Below are positions 16,964-18,907 of a DNA stretch of 18,907 nt, piece after piece. The DNA comes from Amoeboradix gromovi (Eukaryota; Sanchytriomycota; Sanchytriomycetes; Sanchytriales; Sanchytriaceae): NCBI GenBank assembly GCA_018985225.1, contig JADGIF010000116.1, forward strand, positions 1-18,907, in the 5' to 3' direction. Both the position numbers and the translations under genes were made by a program. The notes beneath the pieces are model-generated. The model had not been told where the DNA came from. It worked only from the letters and a program-made list of their open reading frames with translations, and did no database searches. Each line of letters starts with the position of its first letter. The first letter of the stretch is position 1.

Positions 16964-17098
16964 TTGAACCTATCTGAATTTACAATCGATAGAAATTGTT
17001 AAACTTGGTGTTACGAACATTCTGCAAGATCAGATCTATGTATCACAAAAAGAAGATATCAATTATACAGCTGGGGAATAAAATTTTCAAGTACTTAT

Positions 17099-18163
17099 TT
17101 ATTTGGCATTAAGTTTCGGCAGCTTTTCTTGTTTTTGGGTCTGAAGAGAATCCAAAGTCAAGTAGGGCAGTTTCTAAATTAAAAAGGTAAATACTGGGCC
17201 GGGATGCGAATCTGTGGTACTTGTCAATTCTTTCTTCTTAGTCGGGGTATTATATGAAATCAAAAACGAGTGTTTTAACAAAGTAGAGGCAGATGCTCGA
17301 TTAACTGGACTATATACTAGAGTATCTTCCAAAAATTTAATGCAAGCCTCAGAGGGTCTAACTAAAAATAGACGTCGTATACCTTGGCCCGTACTCTTCG
17401 GAAATGTAAAAGGTAGAGTAAGATATTTGTTTCTTGTTATTTCTGAAAGATCTTTATCTGTAGGAGATCCTATCGCCTTGTGAATCAGTAAAATTTGCTC
17501 AACCGCATTTTTACCAGGGAACAATGGTTTTTTGGTTAGCATCTCATAAAATATACACGCACATCCCCAGATGTCCATTTTGTCGTCATAAAGTCCAGAC
17601 GTAAGCAGGTTTTCTGGTGACCTGTACCATCGTGTTGCGATATAGGCGGTAAGTGGTCGCTTTTCGGTTTCGAACTCAGAGCAGCTGCCTAGATCTGCTA
17701 TCTTTATGATAGTTGCGGATTCATTTAGCAGTATATTCTCCGGTTTAACGTCTCTGTGAAAATATCCTTTGGAATTCATGTACTCCAAGCCTTTCAAAAC
17801 ATTGAAAATTATGTACTTAGCAGTATCCTCTGTTATATATCGATTGGACAAGCTTAAATAATCATAAAGGTTCATTTGCATTAGTTCCATGTCAATACAA
17901 AACATTGATGTAGTTGGATCATAAATAAATCTATGTGCTTTAATTATGTTTGGATGGTCACCTAGTACTCTAAATACTTGTACTTCGCGAAGGTAATCAA
18001 CTTCTAAAATAGATTTCAACTTTTTCTTGAATACTTTTATAGCAGCCGCGTTATCGTCAGATAATCTCTTAGACTTGACTACTTTACTAAATGTTCCTTC
18101 TCCAACTATTTTACTCAATATATAATGATTTTTGACAGAATCAATAGTCAGCGGAATTGACAT
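17099..18163 (-). CDS. MOK: MOK/RCK-family protein kinase
   Basis: Two exons (18163-17195 and 17173-17099) give 347 residues. The kinase domain fills residues 14-305: glycine loop GEGTFSKV (21-28), Lys43 in AAIK, Glu60, HRDVKPEN (Asp138, Lys140, Asn143), DLG (157-159, in place of DFG), then TAY (172-174) and TRWYRSPE. The sequence between DLG and the APE-like motif and the C-lobe (LFPGKNAVEQI) fit MOK, a CMGC kinase related to MAK and ICK and linked to cilia. MOK usually has Thr-Glu-Tyr; the Glu is Ala here. Exon 2 adds 24 residues with two Lys-Leu-Pro motifs, a short tail like that of MOK proteins. The stop overlaps an AATAAA (17098-17103). Confidence 0.88.
17174..17194 (-). other. 21-nt spliceosomal intron in the kinase gene
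   Basis: Minus strand GTATTTACCTTTTTAATTTAG: GTA donor, TTAAT branch-like motif, TAG acceptor. It is phase 0 and its last codon is TAG, so retention would truncate the protein nine residues after Pro-Gly-Pro. Splicing leads to a stop that overlaps a poly(A) signal, as in other genes here. Confidence 0.7.
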
Positions 18164-18760
18164 AAATTACCCACTATTAACAAAATCTTTGAAACAATTA
18201 ATTCTTGGCCAAAATTATGGATAAATTTAAATTGTATTTTAAGTGCTATATTAGCCAATGCAAGTGTAGGCATATTGACAGCATATTCCGATGAGATAGG
18301 CTTCTTATCACTGCTAGCAGAATTACTAGAAGCAGAACCAATGGCATAGGTTATGTCAAACTTGGATCTCCGCAAAGAGATCCTCTTATTTGCGAGTCTC
18401 ATAAATTGAACAAAGTGAGGTTCTTGAAAGACACATCAATGCTATATCTCAAAACTTATCGCGGCCACAACCATTGCAGACATTGGAAGTGGTCATTTGG
18501 GAATAGAAAGTGATCATATTACAAAAGGCAAATTCGCTCTGCCATGAATTATATCCAGCGATAATTATGCAGCTAATCTGATTGCGCCGAATCAACTACA
18601 GGGCCAGTTCAAATATGGAACTTAAAAACTAGACCGATTTTTTAGAACAAAAGTCTCATAACTTCAATAACAATAAATATATTAAAAGTGTTTATTACGA
18701 CGCAAGAGAATGCTGAGCTGTATAACTAGTTAATCATTAGTATCTCCATGATAATCTACA
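18164..18760. other. Upstream region of the kinase gene; possible eroded MITE
   Basis: No firm gene. A minus-strand frame of 84 codons (18402-18148) overlaps the kinase start and has no poly(A) signal. From about 18614 to 18710 the sequence (ACTTAAAAACTAGACCGATT...AAGTGTTTATTACGA) loosely follows the left part of the MITE family and may be an old copy. Confidence 0.3.
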
Positions 18761-18907
18761 TATGGGACATCAAATATAAAAACTGGACTAACTTTCTGTA
18801 ACAACTTGGAACATTATTTCAGCTTTATTAATTTTATGGATTCAAGAGGCGAGTGGACATTCAGCTAGTTGCGGAGTTGACGAGTATAAAAGGAAAATAA
18901 ACATTCT
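18761..18907 (+). mobile_element. MITE, copy 3, left part, cut by the window edge
   Basis: It begins TATGGGACATCAAATATAAA, identical to the left end of the copy at 16000, and continues through ACTGGACTAACTTTCTGTAA and CATTATTTCAG. After about 18825 it diverges from the other copies. The right terminal repeat is not in the window. Confidence 0.7.

Noticed and set aside
18364-18383. Perfect inverted repeat GGATCTC-CGCAAA-GAGATCC
   Set aside because: A single seven-pair stem with no T-run, partner copy or context; it may be chance.
18148-18402. 84-codon minus-strand ORF upstream of the kinase
   Set aside because: It overlaps the kinase start codon, has no poly(A) signal and no recognisable domain. 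A 5' exon of another gene cannot be excluded.
1-18907. CRISPR arrays, tRNA or rRNA genes, telomeric repeats
   Set aside because: None seen on either strand. The repeats present are the Fanzor and MITE families only.

Overview
The window is nuclear DNA of a eukaryote with a compact, AT-rich genome. Recognisable genes are cytosolic ribosomal protein uL29/L35, the RNase P/MRP subunit Rpp29/POP4, a MOK/RCK-type CMGC kinase, a membrane-anchored subtilisin-like protease, a fibro-slime (PA14-type) adhesion-like receptor and a small cyclin-fold protein. The standard genetic code fits. Two genes are completed only by removing spliceosomal introns of about 20 nt (8858-8877 and 17174-17194). In eight genes or candidate genes a poly(A) signal AATAAA overlaps or directly follows the stop codon. 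A MOK-family kinase is compatible with a lineage that has, or had, cilia. I cannot name the species; a compact protist or a reduced parasite would fit.

Layout. 1-1450: a possible partial ORF, a 110-residue unknown protein and POP4, all on +. 1451-3900: no intact gene; decayed coding stretches on both strands, including a minus-strand remnant (1591-1850), a 3' end at 2611 and a plus-strand relic (3390-3776). 3914-4484: Fanzor-type repeat copy 1. 4688-4963: small unknown gene (-). 5174-5732: a locus (+) whose coding signal changes frame twice. 5746-5960: repeat copy 2, followed by a MITE at about 5984-6232. 6446-7924: 492-residue disordered protein (-). 8101-8560: weak coding signal (+). 8643-10369: fibro-slime receptor (-). 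10639-10800: small ORF (-). 10933-11501: repeat copy 3. 11621-13189: subtilase (+). 13478-13632: GC-richer block with a strong hairpin. 13681-14028: L35 (+). 14039-14353: cyclin-like (-), convergent with L35. 14462-15280: two repeat copies in inverted orientation. 15432-16440: a decayed Fanzor ORF split by a second MITE. 16470-16963: another repeat copy. 17099-18163: MOK-like kinase (-). 18761 to the end: start of a third MITE.

Two results stand out. First, the fibro-slime receptor gains, across a 20- or 26-nt intron, a transmembrane helix and a short cytoplasmic tail with two NPLY motifs 12 residues apart. This is the layout of integrin beta and Sib tails that bind talin, here attached to an unrelated ectodomain. 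Second, the dispersed ~570-bp repeats carry the C-terminal signature of an RNA-guided TnpB/Fanzor nuclease (Glu-x-Phe-Thr-Ser, a CxxC...CxxC zinc ribbon and a DRDxxAARNI RuvC-III motif). All copies are broken, but they share an abrupt right end preceded by about 110 bp of conserved, hairpin-rich non-coding sequence. That is where an omega-RNA-like scaffold would meet its guide. The TA-flanked MITE family lies beside or inside these relics.
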